Of a stretch of 64,000 nucleotides of DNA, positions 1-9,322 are shown piece after piece. Origin of the DNA: Neisseria macacae ATCC 33926 (GTDB taxonomy: Bacteria; Pseudomonadota; Gammaproteobacteria; Burkholderiales; Neisseriaceae); the NCBI RefSeq assembly GCF_022749495.1, contig NZ_CP094241.1:1302001-1366000 (forward strand), written 5' to 3'. The notes below the pieces were generated by a model. It saw nothing but the letters and a program-made list of their open reading frames with translations. It searched no databases and was not told the DNA's origin. Every line of letters starts with the position of its first letter. The first letter of the stretch is position 1. Position numbers and translations under genes: made by a program.

Positions 1-64
1 AGACCATACGAAGCAACGCCTTTCATTGACTATACATCAGACTTAAAACCGCAAAGGAAATCGG

Positions 65-1246
65 ATGCAAAACTACCTGACCCCCAATTTTTCATTCGCC
101 CCCATGATTCCCGAACGCGCCCTCGGCAGCCGCGTCTGGGATACCGAAGGCCGTGAATACATCGACTTGTCGGGCGGTATTGCGGTCAACGCGTTGGGAC
201 ACTGCCATCCCGATTTGATTGCCGCGCTGGCGGAGCAGTCGCAAAAATTGTGGCACATTTCCAATATCTACACCACCAAACCCGCGCAGGAATTGGCGCA
301 AAAGCTGGTAGAGCATACCTTTGCCGACAAAGTATTCTTCTGCAATTCCGGCGCGGAAGCCAACGAAGCCGCGCTGAAACTGGCGCGCAAATACGGTCGC
401 GATCATTTTGGCGGACAAAAAACCGAAATCATCTCCTGCCTAAATAGCTTCCACGGCCGCACGCTGTTTACGGTATCGGTTGGCGGCCAGCCCAAATACA
501 GCAAAGACTACGCGCCGCTGCCGCCAGGCATTACCCACGTTCCGTTTAACGATGTTGCCGCATTGGAAGCAGCCATCGGCGAAAACACCTGCGCCGTAAT
601 CATCGAGCCGATTCAGGGCGAAAGCGGCATCCTGCCCGCCACGCAGGAATATCTGCAAGCTGCGCGCCGTTTGTGCGACGAACACGGCGCATTGCTGATT
701 TTGGACGAAGTACAAACCGGTATGGGGCATACGGGTAAACTGTTTGCCTACGAGCATTACAGTATTACGCCCGACATCATCAGTTCCGCCAAAGCATTGG
801 GCGGCGGCTTTCCCATCGGCGCGATTCTGACTACCGATAAAATCGCCCCGACCTTCGGGCCGGGGACGCACGGCTCGACTTTCGGCGGCAATCCGATGGC
901 GTGCGCCGTCGGCAGTCGCGCGTTCGACATCATCAATGCGCCCGAAACTTTGGCACATGTGGAAAAACAAGGAAAAAAATTTCAGACGACCTTGCGGGAA
1001 TTAGGCGAGAAAACCGGCGTATTTAAAGAAGTCCGCGGCATGGGGCTGCTCATCGGCTGCGTGCTGGCAGACAAATACCAAGGCCGCGCTTCGGAAATTA
1101 CCGCCGCCGCGCTGAAACACGGCTTGATGGTATTGGTTGCCGGAGCCGATGTCGTGCGTTTCGCCCCTAGCCTGCTGCTAAACGATGAAGATATGGCGGA
1201 AGGGCTGAAACGCTTGGAGGCTGCATTAACGGAATGGCTCGTCTGA
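65..1246 (+). CDS. argD: acetylornithine aminotransferase (ArgD family)
   Basis: PLP-dependent class III aminotransferase, 393 aa, the usual length. It transfers the amino group of glutamate to N-acetylglutamate semialdehyde in cytosolic arginine biosynthesis; family members often also serve in lysine (DapC) synthesis. Visible: the NSGAEANEAALK phosphate-binding loop (~94-105), the LDEVQTGMGHTG motif (~213-224) and the Schiff-base lysine K243 in SSAKALGGGFP. GSTFGGNPMAC follows. The start has an AAAGGAAA-type Shine-Dalgarno just upstream. A DUS lies inside the gene at ~982-993 and encodes FQTTL. The family also includes ornithine/succinylornithine transaminases (AstC), which sequence alone separates poorly. 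The gene appears monocistronic. Confidence 0.9.
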   Translation: MQNYLTPNFSFAPMIPERALGSRVWDTEGREYIDLSGGIAVNALGHCHPDLIAALAEQSQKLWHISNIYTTKPAQELAQKLVEHTFADKVFFCNSGAEANEAALKLARKYGRDHFGGQKTEIISCLNSFHGRTLFTVSVGGQPKYSKDYAPLPPGITHVPFNDVAALEAAIGENTCAVIIEPIQGESGILPATQEYLQAARRLCDEHGALLILDEVQTGMGHTGKLFAYEHYSITPDIISSAKALGGGFPIGAILTTDKIAPTFGPGTHGSTFGGNPMACAVGSRAFDIINAPETLAHVEKQGKKFQTTLRELGEKTGVFKEVRGMGLLIGCVLADKYQGRASEITAAALKHGLMVLVAGADVVRFAPSLLLNDEDMAEGLKRLEAALTEWLV

Positions 1247-1678
1247 ATTTGATTGATTTTATTTAACTGTTAACAAATTTGATGAAGTATTTCTATTCGG
1301 CTGATAATGGAAAATACGACCCTTTGTTGGTTTTGGAAAATAATCAATCTAAAAATTTTCTTTTTTGTTTAAAAACGAGCAGAATTTAATCAAATCCATA
1401 TACCCATTGTTCAGAATAAAACCGATGTTATAAATTGTAATTTGCCAGTTATTCCAATTACTGATACGATTTGCGGCGGAATAAATTCAAATAAATGACT
1501 CATTGCGCCCTTTATTTTCAATTTTATTTTTAATTAATTGATAATATTAGGGTAATTGTGGTTTTGCGTTTGATTTAATTTTTGGAATTTTCGTTTTTGT
1601 ATATCAATTTTCGCAAACGAAAACATTAGGGGTATAACCCTCTGTCATTGAATAACACTCAACATAAGGATAGATACT
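1247..1678. other. A+T-rich leader region between argD and aceE
   Basis: 430 bases without a plausible gene. The sequence is strikingly A+T-rich compared with its flanks and contains no DUS. It probably holds the aceE promoter and a long untranslated leader; one promoter-like arrangement is listed separately. No clear stem-loop terminator for argD is visible. Confidence 0.6.
1407..1434 (+). promoter_or_regulatory. candidate sigma70 promoter for aceE
   Basis: TTGTTC (1407-1412), a 16-base spacer, then TATAAA (1429-1434) preceded by TG one base upstream (extended -10). It lies about 245 bases before the aceE start. A+T richness of the region makes chance matches likely, so this is only a candidate. 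Confidence 0.3.
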
Positions 1679-4342
1679 ATGTCCACCCAATTACACGATG
1701 TTGACCCGATTGAAACCCAAGAGTGGTTGGACGCGTTAAGCTCAGTTCTAGAATACGAAGGCAGCGAACGCGCACAATACTTGTTGGAGCATCTGGTTAA
1801 ATACAGCCGCGACAAAGGCGTCCGTATGCCTCACGGCACAACCACCCCGTATTTGAATACCGTTTCGGTTGAAGACGAAAAAGGCATTCCGGGCGATCAA
1901 AACATCGAACACCGCATCCGTGCATTCGTGCGCTGGAACGCCGCCGCCATCGTATTGCGCGCCGGTAAAAAAGATTTGGAGCTGGGTGGTCATATTGCAT
2001 CTTTCCAATCTGCCGCAACCATGTACGAAGTGGGTTTCAACCACTTCTGGAAAGCTAAAGGCGAAGGCGAAGAAGGTGATTTGGTATTCTTCCAAGGCCA
2101 CGTTTCTCCAGGTATCTATGCCCGCGCTTTCGTTGAAGGCCGTCTGACTGAAGACCAACTGAACAATTTCCGTCAGGAAGTGGACGGACATGGTCTGCCT
2201 TCTTACCCGCATCCGCACTTGCTGCCTGATTTCTGGCAATTCCCGACCGTATCTATGGGTTTGGGTCCGATCATGGCGATTTACCAAGCCCGTTTCCTGA
2301 AATACTTGGAATCCCGCGGTCTGGCAAAAACCAAAGGCCGTAAAGTATGGTGTTTCTGCGGCGACGGCGAAATGGACGAACCTGAATCACAAGGCGCCAT
2401 CGCATTGGCCGCACGCGAAGGTTTGGACAACCTGATTTTCGTCATCAACTGTAACCTGCAACGTTTGGACGGTCCTGTCCGCGGTAACGGCAAAATCATC
2501 CAAGAATTGGAAGGCAACTTTGCCGGCGCAGGCTGGAATGTTGTCAAAGTCATTTGGGGCCGCCGTTGGGACCGCCTCTTGGCAAAAGACAAAGACGGTA
2601 TCCTGCGCAAACGCATGGAAGAATGTTTGGACGGCGACTACCAAACTTACAAATCCAAAGACGGTGCGTACGTGCGCGAACATTTCTTCAATACCCCTGA
2701 ATTGAAAGCATTGGTTGCCGATATGACCGATGACGAAATTTGGGCATTGAACCGCGGCGGTCACGACCCTCAAAAAGTGTACAACGCTTATGACCGCGCA
2801 GCTAATCATGCAGACGGCAAACCTACCGTAATTTTGGCGAAAACCATTAAAGGTTATGGTATGGGTGCATCCGGTGAAGGTCAAAACGTTGCCCACCAAG
2901 CCAAAAAAATGGACAAAGCGTCTCTGAAACAATTCCGCGACCGCTTTGATATTCCGGTTACCGACGAGCAAATCGACAGCGGCGATCTGCCTTACCTGAC
3001 TTTTGCTCCCGACAGCGAAGAGTACAAATACCTGCACGCCCGCCGCGAAGCTTTGGGCGGCTACCTGCCTCAACGCAAGCCTACCCAAGAAGTTCTGGAA
3101 GTGCCTGAGTTGTCAGCATTTGAGACTCAACTGAAATCTAGCGGCGACCGTGAATTTTCAACCACTATGGCTTTCGTCCGCATCCTGTCTACTTTGCTGA
3201 AAGACAAAAAAATCGGCAAACGCGTCGTACCTATCGTTCCTGACGAAAGCCGTACCTTCGGTATGGAAGGCATGTTCCGCCAATACGGTATTTGGAACCC
3301 GAAAGGTCAACAATATACCCCGCAAGACAAAGACCAACTGATGTTCTATAAAGAGTCTGTTGACGGTCAAATCCTGCAAGAAGGTATTAACGAGCCTGGC
3401 GCGATGGCTGACTGGATTGCTGCAGCGACCAGCTATGCCAACAGCGACTTCGCGATGATTCCGTTCTACATTTACTATTCTATGTTCGGTTTCCAACGTG
3501 TCGGCGACTTGGCATGGGCTGCCGGCGATATGCACGCGCGCGGCTTCCTGTTGGGCGGTACTGCCGGTCGTACGACCTTGAACGGCGAAGGCCTGCAACA
3601 CGAAGACGGCCACAGCCATATTCAAGCCGATTTGATCCCGAACTGTGTAACATACGATCCGACCTTCCAATACGAAGTAGCCGTTATCGTACATGATGGC
3701 CTGCGCCGTATGTACGTCAACCATGAAGACGTGTTCTACTACATCACCTTGATGAACGAGAACTACACTCACCCGGATATGCCTGAAGGTGCGGAACAAG
3801 ACATCCTGAAAGGTATGTACTTGCTGAAAGCCGGTGGCAAAGGCGACAAGAAAGTTCAATTGATGGGTTCCGGTACCATCCTGCAAGAAGTGATTGCCGG
3901 TGCCGAATTGCTGAAAGCCGACTTCGGTGTAGAAGCAGACATTTGGTCTTGCCCGTCCTTCAACCTGTTGCACCGCGATGCCATCGAAGTAGAACGTTTC
4001 AACCGCCTGCATCCGCTGGAAGCTGAAAAAGTGCCTTTCGTTACCTCGCAACTGCAAGGTCATGACGGTCCGGTTATCGCCGCTACCGACTATATCCGCA
4101 GCTATGCCGACCGTATCCGCGCGTACATCCCGAACGACTACCATGTCTTGGGTACCGATGGTTTCGGCCGTTCCGACAGCCGTGCCAACCTGCGCCGCTT
4201 CTTCGAAGTGGACCGCTACAACGTTGCCGTGGCAGCATTGAGCGCATTGGCAGAACAAGGCAAAGTCAGCAAAGAAACCGTTCAACAAGCCATCGAAAAA
4301 TACGGCATCAATGCCGACGTGGCGCCAAGCTGGAAACGCTAA
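1679..4342 (+). CDS. aceE: pyruvate dehydrogenase E1 component, homodimeric
   Basis: 887 aa, the length of the homodimeric proteobacterial E1. It decarboxylates pyruvate with thiamine diphosphate and reductively acetylates the lipoyl groups of AceF. Visible: the ThDP-Mg motif GDGEMDE (~228-234) closing with NCNLQRLDGPVRGN (~257-270), and the C-terminal transketolase-like domain with GFGRSDSRANLRRFFEVD. Start is an ATG after AAGGATAGATACT. It is first in the order aceE-aceF-lpdA, but inverted DUS pairs separate the genes, so partial termination or separate promoters are possible. Assignment is secure. Confidence 0.97.
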   Translation: MSTQLHDVDPIETQEWLDALSSVLEYEGSERAQYLLEHLVKYSRDKGVRMPHGTTTPYLNTVSVEDEKGIPGDQNIEHRIRAFVRWNAAAIVLRAGKKDLELGGHIASFQSAATMYEVGFNHFWKAKGEGEEGDLVFFQGHVSPGIYARAFVEGRLTEDQLNNFRQEVDGHGLPSYPHPHLLPDFWQFPTVSMGLGPIMAIYQARFLKYLESRGLAKTKGRKVWCFCGDGEMDEPESQGAIALAAREGLDNLIFVINCNLQRLDGPVRGNGKIIQELEGNFAGAGWNVVKVIWGRRWDRLLAKDKDGILRKRMEECLDGDYQTYKSKDGAYVREHFFNTPELKALVADMTDDEIWALNRGGHDPQKVYNAYDRAANHADGKPTVILAKTIKGYGMGASGEGQNVAHQAKKMDKASLKQFRDRFDIPVTDEQIDSGDLPYLTFAPDSEEYKYLHARREALGGYLPQRKPTQEVLEVPELSAFETQLKSSGDREFSTTMAFVRILSTLLKDKKIGKRVVPIVPDESRTFGMEGMFRQYGIWNPKGQQYTPQDKDQLMFYKESVDGQILQEGINEPGAMADWIAAATSYANSDFAMIPFYIYYSMFGFQRVGDLAWAAGDMHARGFLLGGTAGRTTLNGEGLQHEDGHSHIQADLIPNCVTYDPTFQYEVAVIVHDGLRRMYVNHEDVFYYITLMNENYTHPDMPEGAEQDILKGMYLLKAGGKGDKKVQLMGSGTILQEVIAGAELLKADFGVEADIWSCPSFNLLHRDAIEVERFNRLHPLEAEKVPFVTSQLQGHDGPVIAATDYIRSYADRIRAYIPNDYHVLGTDGFGRSDSRANLRRFFEVDRYNVAVAALSALAEQGKVSKETVQQAIEKYGINADVAPSWKR

Positions 4343-4348
4343 TCCTGT

Positions 4349-4393
4349 TTTCAGACGACCTCAAAGTCAATTTGCTTGCGGGGTCGTCTGAAT
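4349..4393. terminator. inverted DUS pair after aceE
   Basis: TTTCAGACGACCT and its reverse GGGTCGTCTGAA are separated by ~20 bases immediately after the aceE stop. It can fold as a hairpin and may terminate or attenuate before aceF. Confidence 0.5.
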
Positions 4394-4525
4394 CAAGAAT
4401 ACGTTGACGGTTTGCATAACGGATAAACCTCTAGTTAACAAGCAGCGGGCGTAAGTTGTGCAAAAGGTTCGAAGCGCAGAAAGGCTGCTCTGGAAATGGT
4501 TATCCGTGCCGGAAAACATAAGTGA

Positions 4526-4555
4526 TGTCGTCTGAAACTGTTTTTCAGACGACCT
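4526..4555. terminator. compact inverted DUS hairpin upstream of aceF
   Basis: GTCGTCTGAAA, a short loop, TTTCAGACGACC. The hairpin lies ~28 bases before aceF and is followed by CTCAAAC rather than a T-run, so termination would be weak. It also serves as a DNA uptake sequence pair. Confidence 0.5.
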
Positions 4556-4582
4556 CAAACCGAAATCATCAAAGGAACTCAA

Positions 4583-6202
4583 ATGAGTATCGTAGAAATC
4601 AAAGTACCCGATATCGGCGGTCATGAAAACGTCGATATCATCGCAGTAGAAGTCAAAGCGGGCGACACCATCGCCGTTGACGACACCCTGATTACTCTGG
4701 AAACCGACAAAGCCACTATGGACGTACCTGCCGATGCAGCAGGCGTTGTGAAAGAAGTGAAAGTCAAAGTCGGCGACAAAATCTCCGAAGGCGGCGTAAT
4801 TCTGACCGTTGAAACCGGTGCTGCCGCTGCTGAAGCCGCTCCGGCTCCTGCCGCTGAAGCACAACCTGCGCCTGCCGCTGCACCCGCTGCCGCTCCCGCA
4901 GGCGGTGCAACCGTTCAAGTAGCCGTTCCAGACATTGGCGGTCATACTGATGTAGATGTAATCGCCGTTGAAGTCAAAGTGGGCGACACCGTTGCCGAAG
5001 ACGACACGCTGATTACTTTGGAAACCGACAAAGCGACTATGGATGTACCTTGTACTGCCGCCGGTGTCGTTAAAGCCGTATTCCTGAAAGTCGGCGACAA
5101 AGTATCCGAAGGTACTGCCATTATCGAAGTGGAAACCGCCGGTTCTGCCGCCGCTCCCGCTCCCGCGCCTGCTCAAGCCGCAGCCCCGGCAGCAGCACCT
5201 GCTCCGGCTGCCGCGCCTGCCGCAGCTCCGGCTCCTGTTGCCGCTCCTGCACCTGCCGCAGCCAAAATCGATGAAGCTGCTTTTGCCAAAGCACACGCGG
5301 GTCCTTCCGCTCGCAAACTGGCGCGCGAATTGGGCGTAGATTTGGGTCAAGTCAAAGGTACCGGCTTGAAAGGCCGTATCATGGGTGACGACATTAAAGC
5401 CTTTGTGAAATCTGTAATGCAGGGCGGTGCGGCGAAACCTGCTGCTGCCGGCGCATCTTTGGGCGGCGGTCTGGACTTGCTGCCGTGGCCTAAAGTGGAC
5501 TTCTCCAAATTCGGCAATGTCGAAGTTAAAGAGTTGTCCCGCATTAAGAAAATTTCCGGTCAAAACCTGTCCCGTAACTGGGTAGTCATCCCGCACGTTA
5601 CCGTTCACGAAGAAGCGGACATGACCGAGTTGGAAGAATTCCGCAAACAGCTGAACAAAGAATGGGAACGCGAAGGCGTGAAATTGTCTCCGTTGGCGTT
5701 CATCATCAAAGCCTCCGTTTCCGCGCTGAAAGCCTTCCCAGAATTCAACGCTTCTTTGGACGGCGACAATCTGGTTCTGAAAAACTACTTCAACATCGGT
5801 TTCGCAGCTGATACGCCGAACGGCTTGGTTGTTCCCGTCATCAAAGACGTGGATCAAAAAGGTCTGAAAGAAATCAGCCAAGAGCTGACCGAATTGTCTA
5901 AAAAAGCCCGCGAAGGCAAGCTCAAACCGCAAGAAATGCAAGGCGCCTGCTTTACCATTTCCAGCTTGGGCGGCATCGGCGGTACAGGCTTCACTCCGAT
6001 TGTGAATGCACCGGAAGTCGCTATTTTGGGCGTGTGCAAATCCCAAATTAAACCGGTTTGGAACGGCAAAGAGTTCGCTCCTCGCCTGATGTGCCCGTTG
6101 AGCCTGTCCTTCGACCACCGCGTTATCGACGGTGCTGCCGGTATGCGCTTCACCGTATTCCTGGCGAACCTGTTGAAAGACTTCCGCCGCATTACCCTGT
6201 AA
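4583..6202 (+). CDS. aceF: pyruvate dehydrogenase E2, dihydrolipoamide acetyltransferase
   Basis: 539 aa core subunit of the PDH complex that moves the acetyl group to CoA. Domain order: lipoyl 1 (~1-77, lipoylated K43 in ETDKATMDV), Ala/Pro linker, lipoyl 2 (~110-185, K150), a long Ala/Pro linker, the E1/E3-binding domain (~238-276, GPSARKLARELGV), and the catalytic chloramphenicol-acetyltransferase-like domain ending with DHRVIDGAAG (H512, D516). Two lipoyl domains rather than the three of E. coli; a third copy is carried by the next gene. Lipoyl 1 resembles the LpdA lipoyl domain more than lipoyl 2 of the same protein. RBS AAAGGA precedes the start. LipA/LipB, which attach its cofactor, are encoded at 19-21 kb. 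Confidence 0.97.
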   Translation: MSIVEIKVPDIGGHENVDIIAVEVKAGDTIAVDDTLITLETDKATMDVPADAAGVVKEVKVKVGDKISEGGVILTVETGAAAAEAAPAPAAEAQPAPAAAPAAAPAGGATVQVAVPDIGGHTDVDVIAVEVKVGDTVAEDDTLITLETDKATMDVPCTAAGVVKAVFLKVGDKVSEGTAIIEVETAGSAAAPAPAPAQAAAPAAAPAPAAAPAAAPAPVAAPAPAAAKIDEAAFAKAHAGPSARKLARELGVDLGQVKGTGLKGRIMGDDIKAFVKSVMQGGAAKPAAAGASLGGGLDLLPWPKVDFSKFGNVEVKELSRIKKISGQNLSRNWVVIPHVTVHEEADMTELEEFRKQLNKEWEREGVKLSPLAFIIKASVSALKAFPEFNASLDGDNLVLKNYFNIGFAADTPNGLVVPVIKDVDQKGLKEISQELTELSKKAREGKLKPQEMQGACFTISSLGGIGGTGFTPIVNAPEVAILGVCKSQIKPVWNGKEFAPRLMCPLSLSFDHRVIDGAAGMRFTVFLANLLKDFRRITL

Positions 6203-6211
6203 TCCGAGCGT

Positions 6212-6255
6212 ATTTCAGACGACCTTCGGCAAACAACCTGACAGGTCGTCTGAAA
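6212..6255. terminator. inverted DUS pair between aceF and lpdA
   Basis: TTTCAGACGACCT and AGGTCGTCTGAAAA with a ~16-base loop, 10 bases after the aceF stop and ~35 bases before lpdA. A possible attenuator within the PDH cluster. Confidence 0.5.
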
Positions 6256-6289
6256 ACAGAAGTCCGAATATCATTCAGAAAGATTAGAC

Positions 6290-8077
6290 ATGAGCTTAGT
6301 TGAATTGAAAGTGCCCGACATTGGCGGACACGAAAATGTAGATATTATCGCGGTTGAAGTGAACGTAGGCGACACCATCGCCGTTGACGATACCCTGATT
6401 ACCTTGGAAACCGACAAGGCGACGATGGACGTACCTGCCGAAGTTGCGGGCGTGGTCAAAGAAGTCAAAGTCAAAGTCGGCGACAAAATCTCCGAAGGCG
6501 GCTTGATTGTAGTCGTTGAAGCTGAAGGCGCGGCTGCCGCTCCTAAAGCCGAAGCACCTGCTGCTGCTCCTGTGCAAGAAGCCCCTAAAGCTGCCGCTCC
6601 TGCACCGCAAGCGGCGCAATTCGGCGGTTCTGCTGATGCTGAGTACGACGTGGTCGTATTGGGTGGCGGCCCCGGCGGTTACTCCGCTGCATTTGCCGCA
6701 GCCGATGAAGGTCTGAAAGTTGCCATCGTCGAGCGTTACAAAACCTTGGGCGGCGTTTGCTTGAACGTCGGCTGTATCCCTTCCAAAGCCTTGTTGCACA
6801 ACGCTGCGGTTATCGACGAAGTGCGCCACTTGGCTGCCAACGGCATCAAATACCCCGAGCCTGAACTCGACATCGACATGTTGCGCGGCTACAAAGAAGG
6901 CGTGGTTTCCCGCCTGACTACCGGTTTGGCAGGTATGGCAAAAGGTCGCAAAGTGGACGTTATCCAAGGCGACGGTCAATTCTTAGATCCGCACCACTTG
7001 GAAGTGTCGCTGACTACCGGCGATGTGTACGAGCAAGCTACGCTTACCGGCGAGAAAAAAATCGTTGCGTTCAAAAACTGTATCATTGCAGCGGGCAGCC
7101 GCGTAACCAAGCTGCCGTTTATCCCTGAAGATCCGCGCATCATCGATTCCAGCGGTGCTTTGGCTCTGAAAGAAGTACCGGGCAAGCTGCTGATTATCGG
7201 TGGCGGTATCATCGGCCTCGAAATGGGTACGGTTTACAGCACGCTGGGTTCACGCCTTGACGTCGTTGAAATGATGGACGGTTTGATGCAAGGTGCCGAC
7301 CGCGATTTGGTGAAAGTATGGCAGAAACAAAACGAATACCGTTTTGACAATATCATGATCAACACCAAAACCGTTGCAGTCGAGCCGAAAGAAGACGGCG
7401 TTTACGTTACCTTCGAAGGAGCGAACGCGCCGAAAGAGCCGCAACGCTACGATGCCGTATTGGTTGCTGCCGGTCGTGCGCCTAACGGCAAACTCATCAG
7501 CGCTGAAAAAGCAGGCGTTGCCGTAACCGACCGCGGATTCATCGAAGTCGACAAACAAATGCGTACCAATGTGCCGCACATCTACGCCATCGGCGACATC
7601 GTCGGTCAGCCTATGCTGGCACACAAAGCCGTTCACGAAGGTCACGTTGCCGCTGAAAACTGCGCCGGACACAAAGCTTACTTCGACGCACGCGTGATTC
7701 CGGGCGTGGCTTACACCGCTCCCGAAGTCGCATGGGTTGGCGAAACCGAATTGTCTGCCAAAGCATCCGGCCGCAAAATCACCAAAGCCAACTTCCCATG
7801 GGCGGCTTCCGGCCGTGCGATTGCCAACGGTTGCGATAACGGCTTCACCAAGCTGATTTTTGATGCCGAAACCGGCCGTATCATCGGCGGTGGTATCGTC
7901 GGTCCGAACGGCGGCGATATGATTGGCGAAATCTGCTTGGCCATCGAAATGGGCTGCGACGCTGAAGACATCGGCAAAACCATCCATCCGCACCCGACCT
8001 TGGGCGAATCCATCGGTATGGCTGCCGAAGTGGCATTGGGTACTTGTACCGACCTGCCGGCTCAAAAGAAAAAATAA
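6290..8077 (+). CDS. lpdA: dihydrolipoamide dehydrogenase (E3) with N-terminal lipoyl domain
   Basis: 595 aa, about 120 longer than a standard E3 because a complete lipoyl domain (~1-77, K43 in ETDKATMDV) and an Ala/Pro linker precede the flavoprotein. This is the architecture of the meningococcal P64k antigen. FAD site GGGPGGYSA (~125-133), redox pair C157/C162 in GGVCLNVGCIPSK, NAD site GGGIIGLEMG, and the HPHPTLGES catalytic dyad (H568/E573). It reoxidises dihydrolipoyl groups with NAD+. It lies ~88 bases after aceF. Start ATG is preceded by AAAGATTAGAC, a weak Shine-Dalgarno. Confidence 0.97.
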   Translation: MSLVELKVPDIGGHENVDIIAVEVNVGDTIAVDDTLITLETDKATMDVPAEVAGVVKEVKVKVGDKISEGGLIVVVEAEGAAAAPKAEAPAAAPVQEAPKAAAPAPQAAQFGGSADAEYDVVVLGGGPGGYSAAFAAADEGLKVAIVERYKTLGGVCLNVGCIPSKALLHNAAVIDEVRHLAANGIKYPEPELDIDMLRGYKEGVVSRLTTGLAGMAKGRKVDVIQGDGQFLDPHHLEVSLTTGDVYEQATLTGEKKIVAFKNCIIAAGSRVTKLPFIPEDPRIIDSSGALALKEVPGKLLIIGGGIIGLEMGTVYSTLGSRLDVVEMMDGLMQGADRDLVKVWQKQNEYRFDNIMINTKTVAVEPKEDGVYVTFEGANAPKEPQRYDAVLVAAGRAPNGKLISAEKAGVAVTDRGFIEVDKQMRTNVPHIYAIGDIVGQPMLAHKAVHEGHVAAENCAGHKAYFDARVIPGVAYTAPEVAWVGETELSAKASGRKITKANFPWAASGRAIANGCDNGFTKLIFDAETGRIIGGGIVGPNGGDMIGEICLAIEMGCDAEDIGKTIHPHPTLGESIGMAAEVALGTCTDLPAQKKK

Positions 8078-8125
8078 GTGTATTCAGTCAGTTGAATTAA
8101 ACTGCTGATATTGCATTTATCAGTC

Positions 8126-8157
8126 AAAGGTCGTCTGAATCTTTCAGACGACCTTTT
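8126..8157. terminator. DUS hairpin terminator after lpdA
   Basis: AAAGGTCGTCTGAA, four bases, TTCAGACGACCTTTT. It has a perfect stem with flanking A and T runs, the arrangement of a bidirectional intrinsic terminator, ~50 bases beyond the lpdA stop. Confidence 0.8.
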
Positions 8158-8199
8158 CGTCAAACAGCATATTGTCAGTGATAGTGATTTCATTAACGA

Positions 8200-8356
8200 T
8201 ATACTGGATTAACTTTAAACCAGTACGGCGTTGCCTCGTCTTAGCTCAAAGAGAACGATTCTCTAAGGTGCTGAAGCACCAAGTGAATCGGTTCCGTACT
8301 ATCTGTACTGTCTGCGGCTTCGTCGCCTTGTCCTGATTTAAATTTAATCCACTATA
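8200..8356 (+). mobile_element. Correia repeat element (full length, ~157 bp)
   Basis: Begins TATACTGGATTAACTTTAAA and ends AAATTTAATCCACTATA, terminal inverted repeats of the neisserial Correia (CREE/NEMIS) family of small non-autonomous elements. It carries the internal block with TAGCTCAAAGAGAACGATTC that short versions lack. The left end has C instead of the usual G at the fifth base, and the core reads CTCGTC rather than CTCGCC, so this copy is slightly degenerate. It sits between lpdA and trmB. Confidence 0.9.
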
Positions 8357-8521
8357 TAATGAATGAACAAGAATGCGTGCCTAAGCTCCAAGTGAGCCAT
8401 TTAGTCATGCTTTAAAACAGCAAGCAAACAAATTCGGCAGGATTGATACTGTCAGCGGCTTGTTTCATGCTTATCTATCAACAATAAAAACAAACCGTTT
8501 AACGGTTGACCCCATACATTC

Positions 8522-8565
8522 AGAGGTCGTCTGAAACCATATCGCAGATTTTCAGACGACCTTTC
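8522..8565. terminator. inverted DUS pair upstream of trmB
   Basis: AGAGGTCGTCTGAAA and TTTCAGACGACCTTTC flank a ~16-base loop, ~30 bases before trmB. It is a DUS pair with terminator-like shape; its position before a gene suggests it closes transcription from upstream or the Correia element. Confidence 0.55.
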
Positions 8566-8595
8566 CCCAGTTTTATCAGATACAAGAAATAATTT

Positions 8596-9303
8596 ATGAA
8601 CGAAATAACTCCAGATTCCACCGTTCCTGAAGCGCACAAACGCTCCATCCGCAGCTTTGTGTTGCGTCAAGGGCATATGACTGCGGCGCAGCAGCGTGCC
8701 ATTGATACGATGTGGCCGCAATTCGGCATCGATTACCAAGATTCCGTGTTGGACTTGAATCAGCGTTTCGGCAGCGACCGTCCCAAGGTGTTGGAAATCG
8801 GTTTCGGCATGGGCGTGGCGACTGTTGAAATCGCCAAGCGCCTGCCTGATACCGACTTTTTGGCGATTGATGTACACGGTCCCGGTGTCGGCAATATTTT
8901 GAAATTGATTGAAGAAGAACACATCGGCAATATCCGCGTGATGCGGCACGATGCGGTCGAAGTGGTCGAAAATATGCTTTCAGACGACGTGCTCGACGGC
9001 ATCCACATTTTCTTTCCCGACCCTTGGCACAAAAAACGCCATAACAAACGCCGCTTGGTGCAGACGCCGTTTTTGCAGAAACTGCTGCCCAAGCTGAAAG
9101 TCGGTGGTTATATCCATCTGGCGACCGACTGGGAAGAATACGCGCAGCAGATGCTGGAAGTGTTGAGCGGTTTTGACAATTTGCAAAATACCGCCGCCGA
9201 TTACGCGCCTACGCCCGACTACCGTCCCGAAACGAAATTTGAAGCCCGCGGCAAACGTTTGGGGCACGGCGTTTGGGATTTGGTTTTCAAACGCATCAAA
9301 TAA
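8596..9303 (+). CDS. trmB: tRNA (guanine-N7-)-methyltransferase
   Basis: 235 aa SAM-dependent enzyme that forms m7G46 in the variable loop of tRNAs. The SAM-binding motif EIGFGMGVAT (~72-81) and the family-specific FPDPWHKKRHNKRR and HLATDWEEYA segments are all present. Start ATG is 30 bases after an inverted DUS pair, with only a weak RBS (AAGAAAT). It is followed after 19 bases by riboflavin synthase on the same strand and may be cotranscribed with it. Confidence 0.95.
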   Translation: MNEITPDSTVPEAHKRSIRSFVLRQGHMTAAQQRAIDTMWPQFGIDYQDSVLDLNQRFGSDRPKVLEIGFGMGVATVEIAKRLPDTDFLAIDVHGPGVGNILKLIEEEHIGNIRVMRHDAVEVVENMLSDDVLDGIHIFFPDPWHKKRHNKRRLVQTPFLQKLLPKLKVGGYIHLATDWEEYAQQMLEVLSGFDNLQNTAADYAPTPDYRPETKFEARGKRLGHGVWDLVFKRIK

Positions 9304-9322
9304 ACCGATTGGAGAATCTCCC

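Noticed and set aside
4367..6118. Long open frame antisense to aceF (583 codons)
   Set aside because: It mirrors the Ala/Pro-rich aceF coding sequence; the translation is a low-complexity Gly/Ser/Phe pattern without domains. aceF is certain.
9173..9322. N-terminal extension of riboflavin synthase overlapping trmB
   Set aside because: Family start MFTGIVQG at 9323 with a good RBS; the extension is trmB sequence read in another frame.
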